In this document: piece by piece, positions 10,065-19,361 of the stretch
How the letters are laid out: each line of letters starts with the position of its first letter
Numbering within the stretch: position 1 is the stretch's first letter
From: Rhodococcoides fascians NBRC 12155 = LMG 3623
Lineage (GTDB): Bacteria > Actinomycetota > Actinomycetes > Mycobacteriales > Mycobacteriaceae
NCBI RefSeq assembly: GCF_001894785.1
Contig: NZ_BCWW01000006.1
Span: forward strand, 62,001-126,000
Direction of reading: 5' to 3'
DNA: 64,000 nucleotides
The notes under the pieces: model-generated
Told to the model about the DNA's origin: nothing
Databases searched by the model: none
What the model saw: the letters and a program-made list of their open reading frames with translations, nothing else
Translations under genes and position numbers: made by a program

Positions 10065-11576
10065 CTAGTTGCCCGTGGAGGCATGTGATTTCAGAGTGCC
10101 GATGTGCTTGCGCCCCTTGATTGCGTACCACAGCAGGCCCACGCCCAGGATGCCACCGATGTAGACGAACGCACCGAACGTGTTGTACCAGGGGGTTCCG
10201 TACACGGCCTCGCGCGGCCAGGCGAGGTTGAGCGCCATCCCGGCACCCCACACCACCGCCGCAATGTTGACCGGCAGGCCGAACTTACCCATCGTGAAGT
10301 ATCCGCCGGGTTTGAGATCCTCCGGCGGCCACTCGCCTTTGATGCGCTTGACCAACAGTGGTCCGGTGACCATCAGATACGCGAGATAGATCATGATGAT
10401 CGCGATCGAGGTGAGGACCGTGAAGATCTGCGGCTGACCGATGTTGACGACGAGGATCACGATGGCCAGCACTCCGATGGTCACCGCGGGCACCACCGGG
10501 GTCTGCGTCTTCGGATTCACCTTGGCCAGGCTTTCGCCGAAGGGCAACGCGTTGTCTCGCGCCATGGCGAACGTGAGCCGGATCGCCGCGGTGTGTACTG
10601 CCAGTGAGCAGACGAAGACCGCAATGACGATGCAGATGAGGAAGACGGTGCCGAGCGGGCCCCACATCACCGATTCGACGATGGATTGCAGGCTGCCGTC
10701 GGGGCTGCCGAGGGAAGGATCGTTCAGGTCCGGCGCGGCCATGACGGCGAACACCAGGATGGCTCCACCGATGACGAACGAGGCGAGGATGGCGCGAAAG
10801 ATCGCTTTGGGAGCGGTGCGCCGAGGTTCGACGGTTTCCTCCCCGAGCGAGCTCGCGGTGTCGAATCCGTACATGACGTATCCCGACGCCAGCGACGCGA
10901 CCAGGAAGGCACCGAGGTAGCCGCCGCTCTCACCGGCACCGTAGCCGTTGGTGGAGAAGAACACCTCGGGTCCCCGAGTGATGTTGGCCGCGAGCAAGAT
11001 CGCGATGAGCACGGCCGCGATGAGTTCGATGAACACACCCGCACTGTTGATCATCGCCATCAATCGAACGCCCAGCGCGTTGATCGTGGTGGTGATGGCG
11101 ATCAGAATCGCACCGAGCAGCACTGCATTGGCCGCGAAGTCGGTGGCACCCGAGCCGTCACCGATGATCTGAAATCCGCTCCAGATACGTGGCAGATTCA
11201 GCTGCAGAGCGAGGGCAACGGCGGCCAGTGTCACGATCGATGCCGTGAGCATCAACCAGCCCGCCGACCAACCGACGATCCTGCGGCCCAACAGCTTCGC
11301 CCAGTTGTACACCGATCCCGCCACCGGATACTTCGCTGCCAACTCCATGAAGCACAGTGCCACGCAGAGCTGACCGACGAAGACCGCAGGCCACGACCAC
11401 AGGTATGCCGGTCCGGCGGTGCCGAAGCCGAAGTAGAACAGCTGAAAGGTGCCGGTGAGGATCGAGATGTAGCTGACGCCTGCGGCGAAGCTGGCGAATT
11501 TGCCGAGACTGCGGTCGAGCGATTCCTTGTAGCCGAAATCGTCCATTCCGCTCGAATTGTCGTTCAGTATTGCCAT
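10065..11576 (-). CDS. APC-family amino acid/choline-type permease
   Basis: 503 aa with about 12 hydrophobic segments. The N-terminal SFAAGVSYISILTGTFQLFYFG and PVAGSVYNWAKLL are APC signatures of the amino acid/polyamine/choline (Hnm1/BAT-like) branch. From its position between betaine aldehyde dehydrogenase and choline oxidase it probably imports choline or a related quaternary amine (inference). The start is taken at the ATG at 11,576, six codons inside the longest frame, behind a GAAAGG sequence. The gap to the aldehyde dehydrogenase stop is 24 bp. Confidence 0.85.
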   Translation of the reverse strand: MAILNDNSSGMDDFGYKESLDRSLGKFASFAAGVSYISILTGTFQLFYFGFGTAGPAYLWSWPAVFVGQLCVALCFMELAAKYPVAGSVYNWAKLLGRRIVGWSAGWLMLTASIVTLAAVALALQLNLPRIWSGFQIIGDGSGATDFAANAVLLGAILIAITTTINALGVRLMAMINSAGVFIELIAAVLIAILLAANITRGPEVFFSTNGYGAGESGGYLGAFLVASLASGYVMYGFDTASSLGEETVEPRRTAPKAIFRAILASFVIGGAILVFAVMAAPDLNDPSLGSPDGSLQSIVESVMWGPLGTVFLICIVIAVFVCSLAVHTAAIRLTFAMARDNALPFGESLAKVNPKTQTPVVPAVTIGVLAIVILVVNIGQPQIFTVLTSIAIIMIYLAYLMVTGPLLVKRIKGEWPPEDLKPGGYFTMGKFGLPVNIAAVVWGAGMALNLAWPREAVYGTPWYNTFGAFVYIGGILGVGLLWYAIKGRKHIGTLKSHASTGN

Positions 11577-11600
11577 GCCTGTGGCCTTTCCCATCGTGCT

Positions 11601-13127
11601 CTATCGGGTACCGAACCACCCCGCCGCTGTAGGTGAGGTGTTGTGCCAAATATGCTTCGCTTCTTGATATTCGGACATACCGGACGGTCCGAGTTCGCGG
11701 CCGTTCCCGGACTGCTTGAAGCCGCCCCATTCCGCGGCCGCCGTGTAGACACCGAAGTCGTTGAGCCACACCGTTCCATGACGAAGCCCACGCACCATTC
11801 TTTCGCCTCGCGCGGCGTCGGACGTCCGAACACCCGCGGCGAGACCGTAATTCGTATCGTTACCCAGTAGAAGCGCCTCGGCCTCGGTGTCGAATCGCTC
11901 CACAGTGAGTATGGGCCCGAACGTCTCGTCTTGCACGATATTCATCGACCGATCGCAGTGATCGAAGATGGTGGGCAGGAAATAGCTACCTTTGCTCAAG
12001 GACGGATCGTCCGGCTTGGTACCTCCTATGACCAAGGTGGCCCCCTCCTCGATACCCGTCGCCACGAAGCCTTCGATCTTCTCGCGCTGCGCCTGCGACA
12101 CCAGCGGTCCGGTCTCACTGGCCGGGTCCATACCCGGCCCCATCACGATGGTCTTCGCGCGCTCTGCCACGGCGGCCACGAACCGGTCGGCCACTGATTC
12201 CTCGATGATCAATCGGGTACCGGCCGAACACACCTGACCGGAATGCAGAAACACTCCGGTCAGTACGTTGTCGACCGAATCGGCGAACGACTGCTCGTCG
12301 GCCACCGCGTCGGCGAACACGATGTGTGGATTCTTTCCCCCGAGTTCCACCGCCACCTTCGTGACGTTCTCCGCGGCCGCGGCAAGAATGTGCCTGCCAG
12401 TGGCGAGTCCGCCGGTGAAGGAGACGAAGTCGACGTCGCGGTTCCTGGTGAGCGCATCTCCGAGCGTTGCGCCGCTGCCCTGCAGCAGGTTGACCACACC
12501 GGCAGGCACTCCCGCTTCTTCCACGAGCTTGGTGAACGCGATGGTGCTCAGTGGCGTCACCTCGCTGGGTTTGAGCACCATGGTGCACCCAGCAGCCAAG
12601 GCGGGGGCGATTTTCCACGAGATCTGCAACAGCGGGTAGTTCCAGGGTGCGATCATGACGCAGACACCGATGGGCTCGTGCACCACTCGGCTCAGAATTT
12701 CCGGACGGTCGACGTCGATCAGTCGATCTGCCTGCACCACAGCGAGATCGGCATAGAAGCGGAACACCGAGGTGACGTCGTCGATATCGATCTCACTCTC
12801 GCCGAACGTCTTTCCGGTATCGAGGGTCTCGATATGCGCCAACTTCGCCTTGTCCCGTTGGAGCAAGTCCGCGATGCGATTGAGCAGATCACTGCGCTCA
12901 CCCACCGTCACCGAGCGCCAGGGGCCGTCGTCGAACGCTGCCCGCGCCGCGGCAACCGCAGCCAGGGCATCGTCGGGTGTCGCCTCGTCGACGACGGCCA
13001 CCACGCTGCCGTTGGACGGATCGACGATGTCGCGGGTCCCGCCGTCACCGGCTTCCTGCCATTGCCCGTCGATGAACAACGACGGCCGCAGTGAGCTCGG
13101 GTCGAATCCTGCATCGGAGTCGGTCAC
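11601..13127 (-). CDS. betB: betaine aldehyde dehydrogenase
   Basis: 508 aa aldehyde dehydrogenase. IAPWNYPLLQISWKIAPAL, the general-base Glu in VELGGKNPH (about residue 260) and the nucleophilic Cys in SGQVCSAG (about 299) are all present. PFFERxG-type C-terminal motifs are replaced by the usual WGGFKQSGNGRELG of BADH-like enzymes. It is expected to oxidise betaine aldehyde to glycine betaine with NAD(P). Start GTG at 13,127 has a clear AAGAAGG 6 bases upstream; the in-frame upstream extension lacks homology. First gene of the choline unit, 49 bp after the DinB gene. Confidence 0.88.
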   Translation of the reverse strand: MTDSDAGFDPSSLRPSLFIDGQWQEAGDGGTRDIVDPSNGSVVAVVDEATPDDALAAVAAARAAFDDGPWRSVTVGERSDLLNRIADLLQRDKAKLAHIETLDTGKTFGESEIDIDDVTSVFRFYADLAVVQADRLIDVDRPEILSRVVHEPIGVCVMIAPWNYPLLQISWKIAPALAAGCTMVLKPSEVTPLSTIAFTKLVEEAGVPAGVVNLLQGSGATLGDALTRNRDVDFVSFTGGLATGRHILAAAAENVTKVAVELGGKNPHIVFADAVADEQSFADSVDNVLTGVFLHSGQVCSAGTRLIIEESVADRFVAAVAERAKTIVMGPGMDPASETGPLVSQAQREKIEGFVATGIEEGATLVIGGTKPDDPSLSKGSYFLPTIFDHCDRSMNIVQDETFGPILTVERFDTEAEALLLGNDTNYGLAAGVRTSDAARGERMVRGLRHGTVWLNDFGVYTAAAEWGGFKQSGNGRELGPSGMSEYQEAKHIWHNTSPTAAGWFGTR

Positions 13128-13176
13128 TCGACACCTTCTTCCGTGTGGGGGCCTGTTGGTGTGTCTACGGTATGCC

Positions 13177-13692
13177 TCAGCGGCCGGTGACTCCATCGAT
13201 CTGTTCGCGGATGATGTCCGCGTGCCCGTTGTGCCGCGCATATTCACTGATCATGTGCACGTAGACCATCCTCAATGACATCGGCCCGCCGCGACAGTCG
13301 ACCGGATCCTCGAACGAGTATTGGGCAGCGACCACGTCCGAGGCCTCGCACTCGGCAGCGAATCGCGCGAAGTCCGACTCTGCACTCGATGCCGTCGCGC
13401 CCAGGAAGTCGGAATCCTTACCCAACGCAGCGTCGTACATCGGATCGAACGACATCGACGCCAGTCGCTCTCGAAACCAGATGCGTTCGACCTTCGCGAG
13501 GTGCCGGACGAGTCCGAGGAGGGAGAGCGTCGAGTGCGAGAAGGGGCGTTGCGCAAGCTGTTCGGCATCGGCACCGGCACAGATGTTCGACAACGTGGCT
13601 CTATGCCAACGCAGCATTCCTTCGAGAATGGGTCTGTCGTCACCGACGAGCGGACCGTCGACGGGATCGGGCGTGGGCGCGGTGAAGCTCAT
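13177..13692 (-). CDS. DinB-superfamily (DUF664) protein, possible mycothiol-dependent enzyme
   Basis: 171 aa. A four-helix DinB/DUF664 fold is suggested by GMLRWHRATL, LLGLVRHLAKVERIWFRERL and VYVHMISEYARHNGHADIIREQIDG, whose His residues form the usual metal triad. Actinobacterial members include mycothiol transferases; the substrate is unknown. The start is taken at ATG 13,692 (MSFTAPTP). The frame is open to 13,779, but that part is a degenerate dispersed-repeat copy without family similarity. Confidence 0.82.
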   Translation of the reverse strand: MSFTAPTPDPVDGPLVGDDRPILEGMLRWHRATLSNICAGADAEQLAQRPFSHSTLSLLGLVRHLAKVERIWFRERLASMSFDPMYDAALGKDSDFLGATASSAESDFARFAAECEASDVVAAQYSFEDPVDCRGGPMSLRMVYVHMISEYARHNGHADIIREQIDGVTGR

Positions 13693-13710
13693 ACTGCGAT
13701 TGTCGAGCAC

Positions 13711-13735
13711 GAAGTGGCTCCTGCCGAACGACCCG
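13711..13735 (+). repeat. degenerate copy of the dispersed repeat
   Basis: 21 of 25 bases match the core (GAAGTGGCTCCTGCCGAACG then ACCCG). It lies just upstream of the DinB gene start. Weaker than the other copies, but alignment to the core needs no gaps. Confidence 0.45.
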
Positions 13736-13799
13736 CCCGAAACAGAGTGCGAAGCCCCAGCAACAACCCATTCGGACAATTCACACTACGGTGGGATTC

Positions 13800-14054
13800 A
13801 TGACAATCGAAGATGTGGGCGGCAGGCGAACGGTGACGGCGGATGAGCTTCTTCTGTTGGTGGGTGATCATCTCCTCATCGAGGAGGGTGTCGCGACCGG
13901 GTTCATCGAAAGCGCTGGGCAGGTTGCCGAGAACGTGGCGGTGACGGTCACCGATGGCGTCGACGGAACCACCACGACCGAGCGAGTTTTCCTTCCCGAC
14001 GCCGAGGTGACCATCGAACCAGCTGACCGCGGACGCGCTCCGGTCACGATGTGA
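13800..14054 (+). CDS. small hypothetical protein
   Basis: 84 aa, acidic, no membrane segment or signal peptide. I do not recognise it. The sequence (TADELLLLVGDHLLIEEGVATGFI, AENVAVTVTDG, RVFLPDAEVTIE) looks like a compact mixed alpha/beta domain. The ATG at 13,800 is chosen over the in-frame start nine bases earlier because family-like sequence begins at MTIEDVGG. Divergent from DinB with about 107 bp between starts. Confidence 0.55.
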   Translation: MTIEDVGGRRTVTADELLLLVGDHLLIEEGVATGFIESAGQVAENVAVTVTDGVDGTTTTERVFLPDAEVTIEPADRGRAPVTM

Positions 14055-14181
14055 CGATCGAGTTCAGCCGACACCGAAGTACAATCCTGTAACTCGAGCA
14101 ACTCGGATCACACCAGCCACACTGGCACCGAACTGAGCTAGGGTGACGAAAACCCGTCACCGTTCAGGAGGGCAGCCGACA

Positions 14182-15104
14182 ATGCGATCCGGCCGACAAC
14201 AACCGTCGATTCGCGTTGCCGTGGTCTCCTGTGTCGCCGTGTTCGGGCTCGCCCTGGGATCCAGTTCGGCGACGGCCGAGCCCGCTGCGCCGATCTCGAC
14301 CCCAACGATTGCCGACGCAGTACGTTCGGCCGCCGCGCAGCAGTACAACGATGCGCAGAATGCTTGGTCAAGGGTCGCTACGAGGCCGGTTTCGCCGCAC
14401 TGGACGCGGTTGCCACCGCCGCACCGAACGATGCCAATGTCGCAGCACTGCAGACGTTCTACGCCAACGCAACCGATGATGCCGACGCGCGAGCGCAGCA
14501 CTCGGCCCGCCTGCGCGCCCTGTCTCCCCCGCTTGCCGATGCGGTGGATCGGGCTATCGAAGTCATCGACGAGGCGGCGACGGAGGCGATCGACTTCACG
14601 CCTGCGACCGATGGCGTGAGGACGGCAATCGTGGTGCTCGGCCTGGGCCTGAACGACGACGGCAGTATGGCACCGGAATTGGTGCAGCGACTGAAATCCG
14701 CTGCCGCGGTCGCCGAGCGTTCCCCCGAATCACCCATTATCGTCACCGGCGGAAATCCGCAGCGCGGCGTCACCGAAGCCGAAGCGATGAAGAAGTGGCT
14801 GATCGACAACGAGATTGCGGCCGACCGCATTCACGCCGAGTCCACTGCGAATTCGACGGTGCAGAATGCGCAGCGCGCCACCCCACTGGCTACTGAGATC
14901 GGTGCTGTGAATCTGGTGCTCGCAACAACTCCCAGCCATCTTCGGCGAGCGATCTCCGACTTCGAGATCGCCGGTGCCGACGTGATCGGTGCCGCCACAT
15001 CCACCCCCGACGATCTTCCGGCCCTGCCCGCGCTCGCTCCGACAGCACGGTTGGGCATGACCGTCGACGCCACCAAGATCATCGGGATACCGCGCACCTA
15101 CTGA
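14182..15104 (+). pseudogene. DUF218 (YdcF/ElyC-like) exported protein, frameshifted
   Basis: The first part, from the ATG at 14,182 (AGGAGG 10 bases upstream), encodes a good signal peptide (RVAVVSCVAVFGLALG, then SATAEPA) and reads to QQYNDAQNA. At about 14,361-14,363 the sensible frame shifts by one base. The rest continues from codon TTG at 14,364 as VKGRYEAGFAALDAV and through a complete DUF218 domain (VVLGLGLNDDGSM, ESPIIVTGGNPQRGVTEAEAMKKWL, TANSTVQNA). One missing base after GC at 14,362-14,363 would restore a single frame. So it is either a recent inactivation or a sequencing error. DUF218 proteins are cell-envelope proteins of uncertain chemistry. Convergent with TetR, overlapping its stop by 7 bp. 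Confidence 0.8.
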
Positions 15105-15691
15105 CGCATCCACCCGCGCAGCACAGACGCCGCCCCGGCGTCGAACATCACCCGACGATCCTCGTCGTCGGCCATCCCGGGTATCGACAACTCGAGCGAC
15201 ACCAGACCGTGCACGATCGCCCAGAACGAGTGGCTGATCACGTCCACCGACGCGCCGCTCATCGTGCCTGCCTCGACGGCGCTCGCCACCGCCGCCCGAA
15301 GCGGATCCATCGCGGCGGCCGCGAGGTGTGCTTGATCGGATACGTCGACCGAACCGAGCACTCCGCCGAACATCACTGCGTAGAGGTGTGGGTTGGCCAT
15401 GGCCCAGCGGCGGTACGCAAATGCCAGTTCGCGCAGGTCGACCTCGGATTCCCCGGTGACAGGAACGCTGCGTTGCGCGTCACCGAAACTCGAGAACGAC
15501 GCGCCGAACAGAGCCACCAGCAGCTCCGCTCGACCGCCGAACAGCGAGTAGATGGCCGTGGTCGAGGTGCCCTGCGCGGCCGCGAGTTTACGCAACGACA
15601 ACGAGTCGACGCCATGGCGCGCAACGGTTTCCGCTGCGGCTTCGAGTAGCCGGGTGCGCAGTTCGGCATCGTGAATTCTGGGTCTCGCCAC
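15098..15691 (-). CDS. TetR-family transcriptional regulator
   Basis: 197 aa. The N-terminal helix-turn-helix (residues about 10-57: LLEAAAETVARHGVDSLSLR, AAQGTSTTAIYSLFGGRAELL) is typical of TetR. The C-terminal part resembles TetR_C_13-type ligand/dimer domains (YRRWAMANPHLYAVMF). It is divergent from the DUF4188 gene, with an AT-rich repeat between them, so it probably represses that gene and itself. The ligand is unknown. Confidence 0.88.
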   Translation of the reverse strand: MARPRIHDAELRTRLLEAAAETVARHGVDSLSLRKLAAAQGTSTTAIYSLFGGRAELLVALFGASFSSFGDAQRSVPVTGESEVDLRELAFAYRRWAMANPHLYAVMFGGVLGSVDVSDQAHLAAAAMDPLRAAVASAVEAGTMSGASVDVISHSFWAIVHGLVSLELSIPGMADDEDRRVMFDAGAASVLRGWMRQ

Positions 15692-15707
15692 TTGCGAAAT
15701 CTATCAC

Positions 15708-15728
15708 AACAGTGTTTTATAACAGTGT
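15708..15728. promoter_or_regulatory. direct repeat in the TetR/DUF4188 divergent promoter
   Basis: AACAGTGT occurs twice with 13 bp from start to start, separated by TTTAT. It is an AT-rich island in GC-rich DNA, 17 bp from the TetR start codon and 45 bp from the DUF4188 start. Likely operator and promoter elements for the pair. Confidence 0.5.
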
Positions 15729-15772
15729 CACGCCATGCGCTCGGCCCCGAAACGAACAGACGGGAACACGTC

Positions 15773-16252
15773 ATGCAATCCATCATCGACGGCCGCACCA
15801 CGGTCGAATCCGACCGCGACACCGTCACGGTCTTCCTCATCGGAATGCGCATCAACAATCCCCTTGCCGTTCGCTCCTGGCTTCCCGCCGCGCGCGCGAT
15901 GCCGCGGATGCTCAGCCACCTCGAGCAGGATCCCACCTCCGGACTGCTCGGCTACCACTCGTGGTTGGGCCGCACCACCATGCTCGTCAGTTACTGGCGC
16001 AACGCGGAAGACCTGACGCGATTCGCCTCCGATCCCGACGCACCACATGCCCCCGCATGGCGTGCCTTCAACCGATCGGTCGCTGCGACCGGCCATGTCG
16101 GCGTATGGCACGAAACCTATACCGCGACAGCCCAGGACAGTGAAGCGATCTACGTCAACATGCCGACATTCGGCCTCGCGGGAGCCATCGGTGGAATCCC
16201 CGTGGGCACCGGCTCGCACACGTGGAAGCAGCGAATGAAGTCCGCTAAGTAG
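15773..16252 (+). CDS. DUF4188 family protein
   Basis: 159 aa. GMRINNPLAVRSWLPAARAM, RTTMLVSYWRNAEDLTRFA and GVWHETY are the DUF4188 signatures. The fold resembles dimeric alpha-beta barrels (antibiotic-monooxygenase/haem-aldoxime-like), but no reaction is assigned. Start ATG at 15,773 is chosen from where family similarity begins; the frame is open upstream into the TetR gene. Divergent from and probably controlled by TetR. Confidence 0.8.
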   Translation: MQSIIDGRTTVESDRDTVTVFLIGMRINNPLAVRSWLPAARAMPRMLSHLEQDPTSGLLGYHSWLGRTTMLVSYWRNAEDLTRFASDPDAPHAPAWRAFNRSVAATGHVGVWHETYTATAQDSEAIYVNMPTFGLAGAIGGIPVGTGSHTWKQRMKSAK

Positions 16253-16263
16253 GCCTGTACGAG

Positions 16264-17826
16264 CTAGAGGAAGTTCCCGGCCCGCGCGGCGATATCGAGA
16301 ACGGGCTGAGGAAAGACTCCCAGTGCCACGGTGACGATCACCGACACCCCGATCGCACAGGCCACCGGCGCGGTAGGACGCACCACCGTGGCGGTCCGTT
16401 CGCTGGGTTCGGTGAAGAACATCAGCACGATCACGCGCACGTAGAAGAACGCTGCAATCGCACTGCACACCACTCCGACCACGACCAGTGCGGCTCCCCC
16501 CGCACCCGAGGCTGCGCTGAACACCGCGAACTTACCGATGAACCCACTGGTGAGCGGGATCCCGGCGAACGAAAGCAGGAACAAGCCGAACACAGCGGCG
16601 ACGAGCGGCGAGCGGCGACCGATACCCGCCCATCGCTCCAGGTCGCTCACCTCACCGCGTTCGTCTCGGGCCAGACCGATGACGGCGAATCCACCCAGCG
16701 TGCTGAAGGCATAGGCAAGCAGGTAGAACATCGTGGCCGACACCCCCGAATCACGTACATCACCCGAACTACCCAGCGCAGTCACTCCGGTGAGGATGAA
16801 CCCGGTGTGCGCCACGGACGAGTAGGCCAGCATTCGTTTGACGTCGGTCTGCGTCACCGCGACAACCGAACCGAGCACCATCGTCGCGATGGCGATCACC
16901 CACAACATCGGACGCCAACTCGACTCGAGACCGGGCAGCGCCATTCCGAAGATTCGCAGAATCGCACCGAAGGCCGCCACCTTGGTCACGGTGGCCATCA
17001 GCGCCGTCACCGGAGTAGGGGCACCCTGGTAGACGTCGGGAATCCACGAATGGAAAGGCACGGCACCGACTTTGAACAGCAGACCCACCGCAAGCAAGGC
17101 GGTTCCGATCAGCGCGAGTGATCTGCCCTGGCCGTTTGCCGTGATGGCGTCGGCGATGCCGTCCAATCGGACCGTCCCGGCGTAGCCGTAGAGGAACGCG
17201 ACTCCGAACAGGAAGAACGCAGACGAGAACGCGCCCAGCAGAAAGTATTTGAGGGCTGCTTCCTGAGAGAGCAGTCGTCGTCGTCTCGCCAGTCCGCACA
17301 GTAGATACAGCGGCAACGACAGCACCTCCAGCGCCACGAACATCGTCAGCAGATCCGTGGACGCCGGAAACAGCAGCATGCCGCCGATCGCGAACATCGC
17401 CAGTGGAAAGACCTCGGTCTGGGCGACGCCTGCATCGATGGCCTGCTTCTCTGCCACGCTGCCCGGCGTGGTCGAGGCCTGCGGAGTGAACGAGTCGATG
17501 CGGCGCTCGGCCCCAGCCCCGGTGACGGCGACGGTGCGCTCCGCCAACAGTGCAATGGCCGGAATTGCCACGAGCACAATGGTTCCCTGCAGGAACAGAG
17601 TCGGTCCGTCGATCGCGACGGCCCCGTTCATCGCGGCTGCCTCGGTGCCGGCCAGGCCGAGCACTGCCGCGAGGGCGCCGACCAGCCCTGCCAGAGCGAG
17701 ACCCACGTGGGTTGCGCGACGAGCACGTAGCGGTACGAACGCCTCGACGAGAACCCCGAGAACCGCGACACCGAAGACGATCAACATGGGCGACAGCAGA
17801 CCGTACTGCACTTCGGGAGTGGTCAT
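16264..17826 (-). CDS. nuoN: NADH-quinone oxidoreductase subunit N
   Basis: 520 aa, about 14 membrane helices. One of three antiporter-like proton-pumping subunits of complex I in the cytoplasmic membrane. LLFKVGAVPFHSWIPDVYQGAPTPVTA holds the conserved channel Lys/His region, and ALKYFLLGAFSSAFFLFG is another NuoN signature. Last gene of the operon, ATGA overlap of 4 bp with nuoM. Stops 11 bp from the convergent DUF4188 gene. Confidence 0.97.
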   Translation of the reverse strand: MTTPEVQYGLLSPMLIVFGVAVLGVLVEAFVPLRARRATHVGLALAGLVGALAAVLGLAGTEAAAMNGAVAIDGPTLFLQGTIVLVAIPAIALLAERTVAVTGAGAERRIDSFTPQASTTPGSVAEKQAIDAGVAQTEVFPLAMFAIGGMLLFPASTDLLTMFVALEVLSLPLYLLCGLARRRRLLSQEAALKYFLLGAFSSAFFLFGVAFLYGYAGTVRLDGIADAITANGQGRSLALIGTALLAVGLLFKVGAVPFHSWIPDVYQGAPTPVTALMATVTKVAAFGAILRIFGMALPGLESSWRPMLWVIAIATMVLGSVVAVTQTDVKRMLAYSSVAHTGFILTGVTALGSSGDVRDSGVSATMFYLLAYAFSTLGGFAVIGLARDERGEVSDLERWAGIGRRSPLVAAVFGLFLLSFAGIPLTSGFIGKFAVFSAASGAGGAALVVVGVVCSAIAAFFYVRVIVLMFFTEPSERTATVVRPTAPVACAIGVSVIVTVALGVFPQPVLDIAARAGNFL

Positions 17827-19361
17827 CGTTGACCTCCTGCACTGTCGACGATCGTGGATTGCACTGCCGGAGTGATGATGTCGAGTGCCGGTTTCGGGTA
17901 CACCCCGAACACGATCAGCAGCGCGAGCAACGGGACCACCACCAACGCCTCACGGGGAACGAGATCGGAGATCTTGTCGCTGCCCTCTCGGACGGGCCCC
18001 GTCATCACCCGTTGGTAGAGCCAGAGAATGTAGATCGCCGACAGCACGAGCGCACCGGTGGCCACGATTGCGGCGACGCCGTAGCGACCGAATGTGCCGA
18101 TCAGCAACAAGAATTCGCTGATGAACGGGGCAAGACCGGGTAGCGAGAGCGTGGCCAGACCAGAGATCAGAAACGTTCCGGCGAGCACCGGCGCGACCTT
18201 CTGGACGCCGCCGTAGTCGGCGATCGCGCGTGAACCACGACGGGACACGAGAAAGCCTGCGATCAAGAACAATGCGGCGGTGGAGATTCCATGGTTGACC
18301 ATGTACAGCGTGGCACCGGCCTGACTCTGACCGGTCATCGCGAAGATGCCGAGGATGATGAATCCGAAGTGCGAAATCGAGGTGTAGGCAATGAGTCTCA
18401 TCATGTCGGTCTGACCGATCGCCAGTATCGCGCCGTACACGATTCCGATCACTGCGAGCGTGATGATCCACGGGGCGAACGTCTGCGACGAACCGGGAAA
18501 GAGCTCGAGGCAGAAGCGCAGCATGGCGAAGGTGCCGACCTTGTCCACCACCGACATCATCAGCACAGCAGTCGCCGGGGTGGACTGCACTGCAGCGTCG
18601 GGTAGCCACGTGTGGAACGGCCACAGCGGTGCCTTGATCGCGAACGCGAACATGAAGCCGAGGAACAGCGCGTTCAGAACCATCGGATCCACACCGAGTC
18701 CCCCCGATGACGCCGCATCCGCGATCGCGCGTAAATCGAACGTCCCGCCGTCGAACGGGCCGTCGGGCCTGGCCGTGACGACGTACAACCCGATGACGGC
18801 AGCCAGCATCACCAGGCCACCGAACAGGTTGTACAGCAGGAACTTCACCGCGGCACGCGTGCGCTCGGTACCACCGAAACCACCGATGAGGAAGTACATC
18901 GGAATCAACATCGCCTCGAAGAAGATGTAGAACAGCAATACGTCCAACGCGAGGAACGAGACGAGCACCATGGACTCGACCACCAGGATCAACGCCATGT
19001 AGGTGTGCGAGACCCGGCGCGATCCGTAGTTCGCCACACGGCTGCCGTCGTGCCAGCCCGCGACGAGGAGCAATGGGGTCAGAACGGTGGTGAGCAACAC
19101 CAGCACGAGGCCTATTCCGTCGAGGCCGAGCGTGTAGCGCGCACCGAATGCCCCTATCCAGGAATGATCTTCGAGGAACTGGTAGCGATCGCCACCGGAG
19201 TCGAATGCCACGGCGAGTACCACCGACACCACGAGTGTGCCGGCAGCGAACCCCACGGCGACACCACGCGCGATTGTCGGACGATCGGCCGGCACCAGGG
19301 CGACGACAATCGCGCCGAGAATCGGCAGAACCCACAGGACGGTCAGCCAGGGGAACGTCAC
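17823..19361 (-). CDS. nuoM: NADH-quinone oxidoreductase subunit M
   Basis: 512 aa polytopic antiporter-like subunit. [19 protein letters not shown] carries the conserved TM7-8 Lys and His. [18 protein letters not shown] contains the TM5 glutamate used in proton transfer. 4-bp overlaps with nuoL upstream and nuoN downstream show tight translational coupling. Confidence 0.97.
   Translation of the reverse strand: MTFPWLTVLWVLPILGAIVVALVPADRPTIARGVAVGFAAGTLVVSVVLAVAFDSGGDRYQFLEDHSWIGAFGARYTLGLDGIGLVLVLLTTVLTPLLLVAGWHDGSRVANYGSRRVSHTYMALILVVESMVLVSFLALDVLLFYIFFEAMLIPMYFLIGGFGGTERTRAAVKFLLYNLFGGLVMLAAVIGLYVVTARPDGPFDGGTFDLRAIADAASSGGLGVDPMVLNALFLGFMFAFAIKAPLWPFHTWLPDAAVQSTPATAVLMMSVVDKVGTFAMLRFCLELFPGSSQTFAPWIITLAVIGIVYGAILAIGQTDMMRLIAYTSISHFGFIILGIFAMTGQSQAGATLYMVNHGISTAALFLIAGFLVSRRGSRAIADYGGVQKVAPVLAGTFLISGLATLSLPGLAPFISEFLLLIGTFGRYGVAAIVATGALVLSAIYILWLYQRVMTGPVREGSDKISDLVPREALVVVPLLALLIVFGVYPKPALDIITPAVQSTIVDSAGGQR

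Noticed and set aside
14364..15104. Stand-alone DUF218 gene from TTG 14,364
   Set aside because: The perfectly joined upstream signal peptide in another frame and lack of a ribosome-binding sequence make a frameshifted single gene more likely.
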